DNA from: Tatumella punctata | Lineage (GTDB): Bacteria; Pseudomonadota; Gammaproteobacteria; Enterobacterales; Enterobacteriaceae | Assembly (NCBI RefSeq): GCF_039523735.1 | Contig: NZ_BAAAFW010000058.1 | Coordinates: forward strand, 1-64,000 | DNA: 64,000 bases | Direction of reading: 5' to 3' | Shown: positions 1-7,838 of the stretch, piece by piece | Numbering within the stretch: position 1 is the first letter of the stretch | Layout: every line of letters starts with the position of its first letter | The notes under the pieces: model-generated | Told to the model about the DNA's origin: nothing | Databases searched by the model: none | What the model saw: the letters and a program-made list of their open reading frames with translations, nothing else | Translations under genes and position numbers: made by a program

Positions 1-232
1 CATAGTGACGGGTCGGGGTTTCGTATTCTACGTGTGAAGTATTGATGGTAATACCACGTGCTTTTTCTTCTGGCGCGTTATCGATCTGCGCGAAGTCACG
101 AGCTGCACCGCCGTAGTGTTTAGCCAGCACGGTAGTGATTGCTGCAGTCAGAGTGGTTTTACCGTGGTCAACGTGGCCGATAGTACCGACGTTAACGTGT
201 GGTTTGTTACGTTGAAATTGCTCTTTCGCCAT
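1..232 (-). CDS. tuf: Elongation factor Tu, N-terminal part (3' end outside window)
   Basis: Translation elongation factor that carries aminoacyl-tRNA to the ribosome as a GTP complex. Only the first 77 codons are present, and the gene runs off the left edge. The start MAKEQFQR is preceded by an AAGGA-type ribosome site, and the P-loop GHVDHGKT lies at residues 19-26, followed by the RGITI switch region. It lies 67 bp downstream of fusA in the same direction, as tufA does in the str operon of enterobacteria. The identity is certain. Whether this is tufA or tufB rests only on the context, which says tufA. Confidence 0.97.
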   Translation of the reverse strand, partial: MAKEQFQRNKPHVNVGTIGHVDHGKTTLTAAITTVLAKHYGGAARDFAQIDNAPEEKARGITINTSHVEYETPTRHY

Positions 233-299
233 GGCGATATTCCTTACGTTATGCCTTCATCACCCGATGAAGGCATCTGTTCAAAATTAAACCGTAGTC

Positions 300-2414
300 T
301 TATTTACTACGAGCTTCAATAACGGCCTGCGCTACGTTGTTCGGCGCATCATCGTACTTCAGGAACTCCATGGAGTAAGAAGCACGACCTTTGGTCAGAG
401 AACGCAACTGAGTCGCGTAACCGAACATTTCAGACAGTGGTACCTCAGCATGAATCTCTACGCCAGTCGCGTTAGATTCCTGCCCTTTCAGCATACCACG
501 ACGTCTGCTCAGGTCACCGATGACATCACCAGTATTCTCTTCAGGCGTTTCAACTTCAACCTTCATGATTGGCTCAAGCAGAACCGGAGTTGCTTTCTTA
601 AAGCCATCTTTAAAGGCGATAGATGCAGCCAGTTTAAACGCCAGTTCAGAGGAGTCAACATCATGGTATGAACCAAAGTGCAGACGAACACCCAGATCAA
701 CTACCGGATAACCCGCCAGTGGACCTGATTTCAGCTGCTCCTGGATACCTTTATCAACCGCAGGGATGTATTCAGTAGGAATTACACCACCTTTGATGTC
801 GTTGATAAATTCGTAACCGTTCGGGTTAGAACCTGGCTCCAGTGGGTACATGTCGATAACAACATGACCATACTGACCACGACCACCAGACTGCTTCGCG
901 TGTTTACCTTCGATATCAGTAACTTTCGCGCGAATTGCTTCACGGTATGCTACCTGCGGTTTACCAATGTTTGCTTCAACATTGAATTCACGCTTCATAC
1001 GGTCAACGATGATGTCGAGGTGTAATTCACCCATACCAGCGATAATAGTCTGGTTAGATTCTTCATCAGTCCATACACGGAAAGAAGGATCTTCTTTTGC
1101 CAGACGGCCCAGAGCCAGACCCATTTTTTCCTGGTCAGCTTTGGTTTTTGGTTCAACCGCGATAGAGATTACCGGCTCAGGGAATTCCATACGCTCCAGA
1201 ATAATTGGTGCGCTTGGATCACACAGAGTATCACCTGTAATAACATCTTTCAGGCCGATAGCCGCTGCGATATCACCTGCACGAACTTCGCTGATCTCTT
1301 CACGTTTGTTAGCGTGCATCTGAACGATACGGCCAAAACGCTCACGGGCAGATTTTACTGAGTTCAGTACGGTATCACCGGAGTTAACCACACCAGAGTA
1401 CACGCGGAAGAACGTCAGGTTACCAACAAACGGGTCGGTAGCAATTTTAAATGCCAGCGCAGAGAACGGCTCGTTGTCATCAGCATGACGCTCAGCCGGA
1501 GTATCTTTACCGTCATCCAGCATACCTTTAATCGCAGGTACGTCGGTTGGTGAAGGCAGATATTCGATAACCGCATCCAGCATCGCCTGAACACCTTTGT
1601 TCTTAAATGCAGAACCACAGGTAACCAGGATGATTTCGTTGTTCAGAACGCGCTGACGCAGAGCCTGTTTGATCTCTTCTTCAGTCAGTTCTTCACCGCC
1701 GAGGTATTTCTCCATCAGCTCTTCAGAAGCTTCAGCAGCAGCCTCGACCATGTTCTGGCGCCATTCATCAGCCAGATCGACCATATCAGCAGGGATCTCT
1801 TCGTATTCGAAGGTCACGCCAGCGTCTGCTTCGTTCCAGTTGATCGCTTTCATTTTCACCAGGTCAACAACACCGGTGAAACCTTCTTCTGCACCGATTG
1901 CTAACTGCAATGGAACAGGGTTTGCGCCCAGACGGCTTTTAATCTGACCAACAACTTTCAGGAAGTTAGCACCCATACGGTCCATTTTGTTAACGAACGC
2001 GATGCGTGGAACTTTATATTTGTTAGCCTGGCGCCATACAGTCTCGGACTGAGGCTGAACGCCACCAACCGCACAGTAAACCATTACTGCACCATCCAGA
2101 ACACGCATTGAACGCTCTACTTCGATAGTAAAGTCAACGTGTCCCGGGGTATCGATAATGTTTACACGGTGTGGTTCAAACTGTTTTGCCATACCAGACC
2201 AGAAAGCAGTCGTCGCAGCAGACGTGATGGTAATACCACGTTCCTGTTCCTGAGCCATCCAGTCCATAGTTGCTGCACCATCGTGTACTTCACCGATTTT
2301 ATGGTTTACACCGGTGTAGAACAGGATACGCTCGGTAGTTGTGGTTTTACCGGCGTCGATGTGTGCACTGATACCGATATTACGGTAGCGGGCAATGGGG
2401 GTTGTACGAGCCAT
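300..2414 (-). CDS. fusA: Elongation factor G
   Basis: Ribosomal translocase GTPase, cytoplasmic, 704 aa as in E. coli. G1 P-loop AHIDAGKTT is at residues 17-25, G3 DTPGH at 88-92 and G4 NKMD at 142-145. Domains II-V follow, with no gaps. The frame stays open 14 codons further upstream, but the ATG of MARTTPI has a proper AGAGG ribosome site and matches the family start. It is the third gene of the rpsL-rpsG-fusA-tuf operon and is transcribed from the str promoter near 3.5 kb. In E. coli fusA is under S7 translational feedback, and the same gene order here suggests the same control. Confidence 0.98.
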   Translation of the reverse strand: MARTTPIARYRNIGISAHIDAGKTTTTERILFYTGVNHKIGEVHDGAATMDWMAQEQERGITITSAATTAFWSGMAKQFEPHRVNIIDTPGHVDFTIEVERSMRVLDGAVMVYCAVGGVQPQSETVWRQANKYKVPRIAFVNKMDRMGANFLKVVGQIKSRLGANPVPLQLAIGAEEGFTGVVDLVKMKAINWNEADAGVTFEYEEIPADMVDLADEWRQNMVEAAAEASEELMEKYLGGEELTEEEIKQALRQRVLNNEIILVTCGSAFKNKGVQAMLDAVIEYLPSPTDVPAIKGMLDDGKDTPAERHADDNEPFSALAFKIATDPFVGNLTFFRVYSGVVNSGDTVLNSVKSARERFGRIVQMHANKREEISEVRAGDIAAAIGLKDVITGDTLCDPSAPIILERMEFPEPVISIAVEPKTKADQEKMGLALGRLAKEDPSFRVWTDEESNQTIIAGMGELHLDIIVDRMKREFNVEANIGKPQVAYREAIRAKVTDIEGKHAKQSGGRGQYGHVVIDMYPLEPGSNPNGYEFINDIKGGVIPTEYIPAVDKGIQEQLKSGPLAGYPVVDLGVRLHFGSYHDVDSSELAFKLAASIAFKDGFKKATPVLLEPIMKVEVETPEENTGDVIGDLSRRRGMLKGQESNATGVEIHAEVPLSEMFGYATQLRSLTKGRASYSMEFLKYDDAPNNVAQAVIEARSK

Positions 2415-2507
2415 TTGATTCCTCTGAATTCCGGACGTTCTATGTAAGTAAACCACGGCGGGTTAGCTACAAGAGCGTCCGCCGGGTTAACAACTACACC
2501 GTGGTAA

Positions 2508-2978
2508 TTACCAGCGGTAGTGAGCGAACGCCTTGTTGGCTTCGGCCATACGGTGAACGTCTTCACGTTTCTTCACTGCAGTACCTTTGTTTTCTGCAGC
2601 GTCAGAAAGTTCGTTCGCCAGGCGCAAAGCCATAGATTTATCACCGCGTTTACGAGCAGCTTCTACGATCCAGCGCATTGCCAGTGCATTACGACGAACC
2701 GGACGGACTTCAACTGGTACCTGATAAGTAGAACCACCGACACGGCGGGATTTAACTTCTACTGTAGGACGCACGTTTTCGAGCGCAATGTCGAAAGCAT
2801 CCAGTTCAGTTTTACCAGAGCGCTGAGCCAGGGTCTCAAGCGCAGTGTATACGATAGCTTCTGCAGTAGATTTTTTACCATCTACCATCAGAATATTTAC
2901 AAATTTGGCCAGCAACTCAGATCCGAACTTAGGATCTGGCAGGATTTTACGTTGACCAATCACACGACGACGTGGCAT
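2508..2978 (-). CDS. rpsG: 30S ribosomal protein S7
   Basis: Primary assembly protein of the 30S head that binds the 3' domain of 16S rRNA. 156 aa, the common enterobacterial length (without the C-terminal extension of E. coli K-12). The N-terminus MPRRRVIGQRK and the C-terminal AHYRW are typical. It sits between rpsL and fusA on the same strand. S7 is the translational repressor of this operon in E. coli, acting on the rpsL-rpsG intercistronic RNA. The 95-bp spacer upstream has the size expected for that element. Confidence 0.98.
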   Translation of the reverse strand: MPRRRVIGQRKILPDPKFGSELLAKFVNILMVDGKKSTAEAIVYTALETLAQRSGKTELDAFDIALENVRPTVEVKSRRVGGSTYQVPVEVRPVRRNALAMRWIVEAARKRGDKSMALRLANELSDAAENKGTAVKKREDVHRMAEANKAFAHYRW

Positions 2979-3073
2979 GGAAATTCTCCGTTGATAATTC
3001 AGGATTGTCCAAAACTCTACGAGTTTATTCTGACATTTATATTAAAACGTTTGGCCTTACTTAACGGAGTCCA
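2979..3073 (-). promoter_or_regulatory. rpsL-rpsG intercistronic region, candidate S7 feedback site
   Basis: A 95-bp spacer between rpsL and rpsG, much longer than the other spacers of ribosomal operons. In E. coli an almost equally long spacer folds into the target for translational repression by S7. Gene order and spacer length support the same role. I did not verify the fold base by base. Confidence 0.6.
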
Positions 3074-3448
3074 TTAAGCCTTAGGCTTCTTCACACCGTA
3101 TTTAGAACGAGCCTGTTTACGGTCTTTAACACCTGAACAGTCAAGTGCGCCGCGAACGGTGTGGTAACGCACACCTGGCAAGTCTTTAACACGACCGCCA
3201 CGGATCAGGATCACGGAGTGTTCCTGCAGGTTATGGCCTTCACCACCGATGTACGAAGTTACTTCGAAACCGTTGGTCAGGCGAACACGACATACTTTAC
3301 GTAATGCGGAGTTCGGTTTTTTAGGAGTGGTAGTATATACACGAGTACAAACACCACGTTTTTGCGGGCATGCTTCCAGCGCAGGCACGTTGCTTTTTGC
3401 AACTTTGCGTACGCGTGGTTTGCGAACCAGCTGGTTAACTGTTGCCAT
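3074..3448 (-). CDS. rpsL: 30S ribosomal protein S12
   Basis: Decoding-centre protein of the 30S subunit, 124 aa. The start MATVNQLVRK is chosen over the longer open frame because it is the family start and follows an AGGAG ribosome site. The two classic streptomycin-resistance positions carry wild-type lysines (K43 and K88 counting Met, i.e. K42 and K87 in mature numbering), so the sequence predicts a streptomycin-sensitive S12. It is the first gene of the str operon, just downstream of a strong promoter. Confidence 0.98.
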   Translation of the reverse strand: MATVNQLVRKPRVRKVAKSNVPALEACPQKRGVCTRVYTTTPKKPNSALRKVCRVRLTNGFEVTSYIGGEGHNLQEHSVILIRGGRVKDLPGVRYHTVRGALDCSGVKDRKQARSKYGVKKPKA

Positions 3449-3522
3449 TAAATAGCTCCTGGATTTAGCTTTAGCTTCGTAAACACGTAATAAATCGCCT
3501 CGCATTTCTACGAGGACGCAGA

Positions 3523-3551
3523 ATTTTAGGGCCCCGTCCAAAAGGTGTCAA
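3523..3551 (-). promoter_or_regulatory. str operon sigma70 promoter
   Basis: On the minus strand: TTGACA (perfect -35), a 17-bp spacer, then TAAAAT as -10, followed by a GC-rich discriminator. This is the same arrangement as the E. coli str promoter. It lies about 75 bp upstream of the rpsL start. A GC-rich discriminator suggests growth-rate (stringent) control, which is inferred. Confidence 0.9.
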
Positions 3552-3572
3552 GAAATAACCAATACTTCTGTG

Positions 3573-3860
3573 CTACCAGGTGAACTGTTGCGGGTGCCGG
3601 AGGGTTAAATTAACAAACCCGGTGTAGTCTGTTAGCTGCACGCTGGCTGAGGTTTTTTCGCCCAGCCCGCGGGCTGTAATATCTTCCTGCAACACATAAA
3701 GTGTTGCGGGCGACTGTAATAATGCAGTAAGGCACTGACTTCCTTCGATAGCTGCCAGCACACCATCCTGTAATAACAGCAGGTCATCACCGGGTGAAAG
3801 TAATGCTATCAGCCCCTGTAAATCACACTGCCAGGGAGAGCGCATGAGTGTATGTAGCAT
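3573..3860 (-). CDS. tusB: Sulfurtransferase complex subunit TusB
   Basis: Subunit of the cytoplasmic TusBCD sulfur relay, which passes persulfide sulfur from TusA to TusE and MnmA for 2-thiouridine in tRNA wobble positions. 95 aa, as in E. coli, beginning MLHTLMRSPW and containing the GDDLLLLQDGV segment of the DsrH/TusB fold. Last gene of the yheO-tusD-tusC-tusB set and directly upstream of the str promoter, as in E. coli. Confidence 0.95.
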   Translation of the reverse strand: MLHTLMRSPWQCDLQGLIALLSPGDDLLLLQDGVLAAIEGSQCLTALLQSPATLYVLQEDITARGLGEKTSASVQLTDYTGFVNLTLRHPQQFTW

Positions 3861-3874
3861 CTGCTGTTTATTTC

Positions 3875-4234
3875 TCAGAATGTGACAATTTTATCAAAAT
3901 CCGTAAGACGACGACGTAATTCGCAGGTATCCAGCACTTCAGCAGGCAATACCCAGTCGCTGTCATCAGGAATTCCACGGCAGACCAGTGACTCTCTGCA
4001 CAGGTAGTACTGTTCGATGTCATACAATGGCAGTACACCGAAGGTCGCAATATAATTACGCGACAGAATCTGTTCTGGCTGCTGTTCGGGCAATAGTTGC
4101 AGAACACCGTCGCCGATAAAAAACAGAGCGCACTGGTCATTAAGGGCTGCTGTCGCCAGCAGCGCATCCAGCCCTTCCCTGCCGGCACTGCTGCCATGGG
4201 GAGCGGACATAAATACAAAGGCAACTTTATTCAT
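3875..4234 (-). CDS. tusC: Sulfurtransferase complex subunit TusC
   Basis: DsrF-like subunit of the TusBCD hexamer for tRNA 2-thiolation. 119 aa, with the MSAPHGSSAGREGLDALLA N-terminal segment and FFIGDGVLQLL strand-loop typical of DsrEF proteins. The start ATG overlaps the tusD stop codon (TGATG), so translation of the two is probably coupled. Confidence 0.95.
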   Translation of the reverse strand: MNKVAFVFMSAPHGSSAGREGLDALLATAALNDQCALFFIGDGVLQLLPEQQPEQILSRNYIATFGVLPLYDIEQYYLCRESLVCRGIPDDSDWVLPAEVLDTCELRRRLTDFDKIVTF

Positions 4235-4620
4235 CAGAATTGTACCAGCCGATCACAGGTCAGGGCCGCTTCAGCAAAAGCACCCAGCCCGCTCAGAGTA
4301 AAACCGGGCTGTAAATTGTCTGCGGGTAATTGCAGGCGCGCCGATTCAGACGCATCAGCCACACCACGCCTGAGCGCTGCAGCCACACAGATATGCAGGC
4401 CAATACCATGCTGCAGATGCAGATGCTGCCATTCCCGCACCATATCAGTTTCATCACTGGCAGGCGAAACCAGCCGATTGGCATTCAGTACCCCTTCACG
4501 GTAAAAAAACACGCTCTCAAGTTGCTGGCCCGCCTGCAGTAATGCTCTGGCAAACAATAAGGCACTGGATGACTGCTGTGTCCCGTAGGGGGCACCGGTC
4601 ACCAGCAGTGAGTAACGCAT
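4234..4620 (-). CDS. tusD: Sulfurtransferase complex subunit TusD
   Basis: Catalytic subunit of TusBCD. The sulfur-accepting cysteine is C78 in LHICVAAALRRG, the position used in E. coli TusD. 128 aa, beginning MRYSLLVTGAPYG. Its ATG overlaps the yheO stop (TGATG) and its stop overlaps the tusC start, so yheO-tusD-tusC are probably translationally coupled. Confidence 0.96.
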   Translation of the reverse strand: MRYSLLVTGAPYGTQQSSSALLFARALLQAGQQLESVFFYREGVLNANRLVSPASDETDMVREWQHLHLQHGIGLHICVAAALRRGVADASESARLQLPADNLQPGFTLSGLGAFAEAALTCDRLVQF

Positions 4621-5342
4621 CAGCGTTCACCTCCGTGAAAATCACCGTTTTTAAACTGGCGGATGTACAGGTAAACAGTGTGTTTGGAAATTTCTAACCG
4701 GTCAGCCACCTGGTTAATCGCATCTTTAATGTCAAAGATACCTTTTTCATACAGATTCAGTACTATCTGGCGATTTTTTGCATTATTGGAAACATTGCGA
4801 TCATTGGTCACTTCTTCAATGGTAAATTCCATCGTCTGGGCCACCAGATCATCTACTGAACTTGCAAAGTTAACACTCGAGTCTACCTGATGCAGTTCCG
4901 GAGGCATAAAGGTCGACATGATCTGTGAAAAAGGCACATCCAGATTCATATTGATACATAACAGCCCGATCACCCGCTGACTATGATTACGGATAGCAAT
5001 AGTGACTGATTTCATCAGTACACCACTTTTGGCACGGGTAAAGTAAGCACGGGAGACATTACTTTTTTCACCCTGCAGATCATGCAACATTCTCAGGGCA
5101 AGATCCGTGATAGGTGAGCCGACCTGTCTGCCGGTATGCTCACCGTTGGCAATCCGGATTGCCGAACATTTCAGATTATCCAGCGAGTGCAGCACTATCT
5201 CACAATGAGAACCAATCAGCATGGCCAGCCCGTCAACAACCGATTCATATGATTTCAGAATGTCATAGTCTGCCGGTTCAAACGGATACCGTTCCGGGAG
5301 TTCGTAATCAGCGATATCGCCGGGATTAAAAGGATTAGACAT
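4620..5342 (-). CDS. yheO: YheO-type PAS/HTH DNA-binding regulator
   Basis: 240 aa when started at MSNPFNPGD, the same length as E. coli YheO. The frame is open 19 codons further up but that extension is not family-like, and a GGGG-type ribosome site precedes the chosen ATG. The N-terminal two-thirds resembles the YheO-like PAS domain, with SHCEIVLHSL and IGLLCINMN strands. The C-terminus holds a helix-turn-helix (about residues 195-235, VADRLEISKHTVYLYIRQ). First gene ahead of tusDCB. The ligand and targets cannot be read from the sequence. Confidence 0.93.
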   Translation of the reverse strand: MSNPFNPGDIADYELPERYPFEPADYDILKSYESVVDGLAMLIGSHCEIVLHSLDNLKCSAIRIANGEHTGRQVGSPITDLALRMLHDLQGEKSNVSRAYFTRAKSGVLMKSVTIAIRNHSQRVIGLLCINMNLDVPFSQIMSTFMPPELHQVDSSVNFASSVDDLVAQTMEFTIEEVTNDRNVSNNAKNRQIVLNLYEKGIFDIKDAINQVADRLEISKHTVYLYIRQFKNGDFHGGER

Positions 5343-5470
5343 TACAGATATTACCCCAGGTAGCTGGAGCCTGTCATAAGCACAGCCGGGCAGACTCAAA
5401 AACTATAAATAATTGAAATATCAGTCTGGCAAATGTCGATCACTTAAGCCAGCCCTTTTAGCGCGGCGGG

Positions 5471-5498
5471 GTAAAGAACCGCCGCAGAGGTGCGGCGG
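5471..5498 (-). terminator. fkpA intrinsic terminator
   Basis: Perfect 8-bp stem CCGCCGCA/TGCGGCGG (5479-5498) with a 4-nt loop, followed on the minus strand by TTCTTTA. It lies just after the fkpA stop codon. Confidence 0.75.
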
Positions 5499-5508
5499 TG
5501 TAAAACAA

Positions 5509-6321
5509 TTACTGCGCCGGGGTGGCAGCAGCTGCCGGCGCTTTTGCCGCATTATCCGCTTTAGGTGCTGGTTTAATATCCAGCAACTCAACTTCAAAGA
5601 CTAAGGTTGAATTTGGCGGAATACCAGGCACACCGTTCTGACCGTAAGCCAGATCTGGCGGGATGACCAGCTCAATTTTACCGCCTTTCTTCACGTGTTT
5701 GAGACCTTCAGTCCAGCCCGGGATAACACCGTCCAGACGGAAAGATAATGGCTCACCACGTTTGTAAGAGTTATCAAACTCGGTACCGTTAATCAGGGTA
5801 CCTTTGTAGTTAACCACAACCGTATCGCTATCAACTGGCGCGTTACCGGTGCCCTCTTTTTCTACTTTATACAGCAGCCCGCTGGCGGTTTTTTTCACGC
5901 CGGCTTGTTTTGCGAATTTGGCAGCAAAAGCATCACCTTTTTCGGCATTCTCTTTGGCATCTTTTTCCATTTTCGCCTGAGCGGCAGCTTTCACATGACC
6001 TTCGAAGGTCTTCAGGGTCTGTTCGATTTCAGCATCAGACAGTTTGCTCTTACCGGCAAAGGCATCCTGAACACCTGCGATCAGGAATTTTTTGTCCAGC
6101 TTGATACCAAGCTTCTCTTGTTCCTTCAGAGAATTGTCCATGTAGCGACCTAAGGAAGCACCCAGCGCATAAGCAGACTGCTGCGTCTGATCTTTAAATG
6201 CAGCATTTGCAGGTGCCTGCTCAGTGGTTTTGGCTGACGTGTCAGCAGCCATAACCACAGGTGCATTCAGCGCAACGGCTAAAGTGGTCGCTAACAATGA
6301 GACTTTAAACAATGATTTCAT
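5509..6321 (-). CDS. fkpA: Periplasmic FKBP-type peptidyl-prolyl isomerase and chaperone
   Basis: Isomerises X-Pro bonds and acts as a chaperone in the periplasm. 270 aa, with a signal peptide at residues 1-25 (hydrophobic core, cleavage after VVMA). An N-terminal helical dimerisation domain spans about residues 40-140, and the FKBP domain follows (VNYKGTLINGTEFDNSY, IPGWTEGLKHVKKGG, IPPNSTLVFEVELL). The C-terminal tail is rich in Ala, Lys and Pro. Divergent from slyX across 283 bp, as in E. coli. fkpA is sigmaE-controlled in E. coli, but I could not confirm a clear sigmaE motif here. Confidence 0.96.
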   Translation of the reverse strand: MKSLFKVSLLATTLAVALNAPVVMAADTSAKTTEQAPANAAFKDQTQQSAYALGASLGRYMDNSLKEQEKLGIKLDKKFLIAGVQDAFAGKSKLSDAEIEQTLKTFEGHVKAAAQAKMEKDAKENAEKGDAFAAKFAKQAGVKKTASGLLYKVEKEGTGNAPVDSDTVVVNYKGTLINGTEFDNSYKRGEPLSFRLDGVIPGWTEGLKHVKKGGKIELVIPPDLAYGQNGVPGIPPNSTLVFEVELLDIKPAPKADNAAKAPAAAATPAQ

Positions 6322-6604
6322 CCATATCTCCCAACCGAAGTATCAGACCCCGGTGATTATTGTGTTTTCATTACCCACACTATAACGGTATATCACGGTG
6401 TAACACACCATCATCACGATCATTCTCTGTTAACCTCCGACCTTTTTTGCGTCAGGAAGTTTCAAAGGATATTGGGCTGAACAGAGAATTTTCAAGGTCA
6501 CCGCATACTGGGAGACAAAAATCAGCCAGATCCTGACAGCAGTGCTCGAATAATCGCAGCAGATAACGCATCATGGCGCAGAAACGAAATAATGAGGAAA
6601 TATA

Positions 6605-6823
6605 ATGCAAGCGTCCGAATGGGAAAAACGTCTGGAAGCGCTTGAAAGCAAGATTGCTTTTCAGGAACAGACCATCGAAGAGCTGAACCAGATTGTCGTC
6701 AGACATGAACTTGAGATGGGAAAAATACGGGAGCAGTTCCGCATGCTGGTTGATAAAGTAAAAACAGCCGCGCCTTCATTGCTGGCCCCGCAGTCAGAAG
6801 AGACACCACCGCCTCATTACTGA
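6605..6823 (+). CDS. slyX: SlyX protein
   Basis: Short coiled-coil protein of unknown function, 72 aa as in E. coli. A heptad-rich helix covers residues 5-55 (EKRLEALESKIAFQEQTIEELN), followed by a Pro-rich tail ending PPPHY. A GAGGAAA ribosome site lies 5 bp before the ATG. It converges on slyD and is divergent from fkpA, the conserved enterobacterial arrangement. Confidence 0.93.
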   Translation: MQASEWEKRLEALESKIAFQEQTIEELNQIVVRHELEMGKIREQFRMLVDKVKTAAPSLLAPQSEETPPPHY

Positions 6824-6829
6824 CCAGAG

Positions 6830-6857
6830 CAGACAGCCACCGGACGGTGGCTGTCTG
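6830..6857. terminator. slyX/slyD convergent hairpin
   Basis: Perfect 12-bp inverted repeat CAGACAGCCACC/GGTGGCTGTCTG around a 4-nt loop, between two convergent genes. There is no strong T-run on either side, so it may be a weak or bidirectional terminator. Confidence 0.6.
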
Positions 6858-6869
6858 TATTAGCAGGGA

Positions 6870-7406
6870 TTAGTGGTGGCAGCCACAGCCGCCGGTACCG
6901 CATCCTTCCTGACCGTGGTCATGGTCGTGATCATGCCCGTTCTCACCGTGAACGTGCCCATGGGCCAGCTCTTCTGCGGTCGCTTCGCGGATAGCCATCA
7001 CTTCCACATTGAAGCTCAGGTTCTGGCCTGCCAGCATATGGTTACCGTCAACAACCACAAAATCATCACCGACTTCGGTAATTTCTACCGGTACCGGACC
7101 CTGATCAGTTTCTGCCAGGAAACGCATACCCGGCTGCAGTTCATCAACACCGACAAAAACATCTTTCGGTACACGCTGCACCAGATTGTCATCAAACTGG
7201 CCGTAGGCATCATCCGCAGCAATATTCACATCAAATTTATCGCCAGGCTTATGATTTTCCAGTGCTTTTTCCAGACCAGAAATCAGGGAACCATGACCGT
7301 GCAGATATTCCAGCGGCGCATTTGCCGGTGATTCATCAACTAATACGCCATCTTCTGTACGTACCTGATACGCCAGACTTACTACCAGGTCTTTTGCTAC
7401 TTTCAT
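6870..7406 (-). CDS. slyD: FKBP-type prolyl isomerase and metallochaperone SlyD
   Basis: Cytoplasmic prolyl isomerase and chaperone that also delivers nickel for hydrogenase maturation in E. coli. Starting at MKVAKDLVV, with AGGAG ahead, the protein is 178 aa; the longer open frame is not family-like. An FKBP domain with the inserted IF domain occupies about residues 1-145. The tail is rich in His and Cys (HGHVHG, HDHDHDHG, CGTGGCGCHH) but shorter than in E. coli SlyD, which is 196 aa. The metal-binding residues are still plentiful, so metal binding is expected. Confidence 0.96.
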   Translation of the reverse strand: MKVAKDLVVSLAYQVRTEDGVLVDESPANAPLEYLHGHGSLISGLEKALENHKPGDKFDVNIAADDAYGQFDDNLVQRVPKDVFVGVDELQPGMRFLAETDQGPVPVEITEVGDDFVVVDGNHMLAGQNLSFNVEVMAIREATAEELAHGHVHGENGHDHDHDHGQEGCGTGGCGCHH

Positions 7407-7594
7407 GATATCTCCTAACCGTTGAGAGCTTAATTCCCGTCTCATTGGTTTATTCTTGCCTGCAATAACACCAACCAGAAAGGTCCTGACCGGAAAAAAA
7501 TCGGGTTAATTTCCTCTCCGGTCTTAATGGCGCTGATTGTAGCGAAATTCAATCCCACTGTAAGTTTCAGTGTGAAAAAAAACAAAAAACCGCA

Positions 7595-7789
7595 TTATTC
7601 AGGGGTAAATACGCCAATAATCTGCTCATGCTGACGAATATTACCGGCAATCGCTTTTTCGGCTTCCCGCATCTGATGACCACATTTCACACATTCGACA
7701 ACATCAATACTGTTTTCCTGCCACATGGCAAGAGTGTCTTTTTGCTGACAATGGGGGCAAACAGCACCGGCAATAAAACGTTTACGCAT
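7595..7789 (-). CDS. yheV: YheV family putative zinc-ribbon protein
   Basis: 64 aa with two CxxC knuckles (CPHC at residues 11-14, CVKC near 34-37), the pattern of a small zinc ribbon. Begins MRKRFIAGAVCPHC like E. coli YheV. Located between kefB and slyD on the same strand as in E. coli. Function unknown. Confidence 0.9.
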   Translation of the reverse strand: MRKRFIAGAVCPHCQQKDTLAMWQENSIDVVECVKCGHQMREAEKAIAGNIRQHEQIIGVFTPE

Positions 7790-7838
7790 TTCAGCTCCAG
7801 CTTGCTATGTTTATCGGAAAGTAATCACATCACGGTGG

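Noticed and set aside
2520..3077. Open frame of 185 codons opposite rpsG
   Set aside because: Antisense shadow of a highly expressed ribosomal gene with biased codon use.
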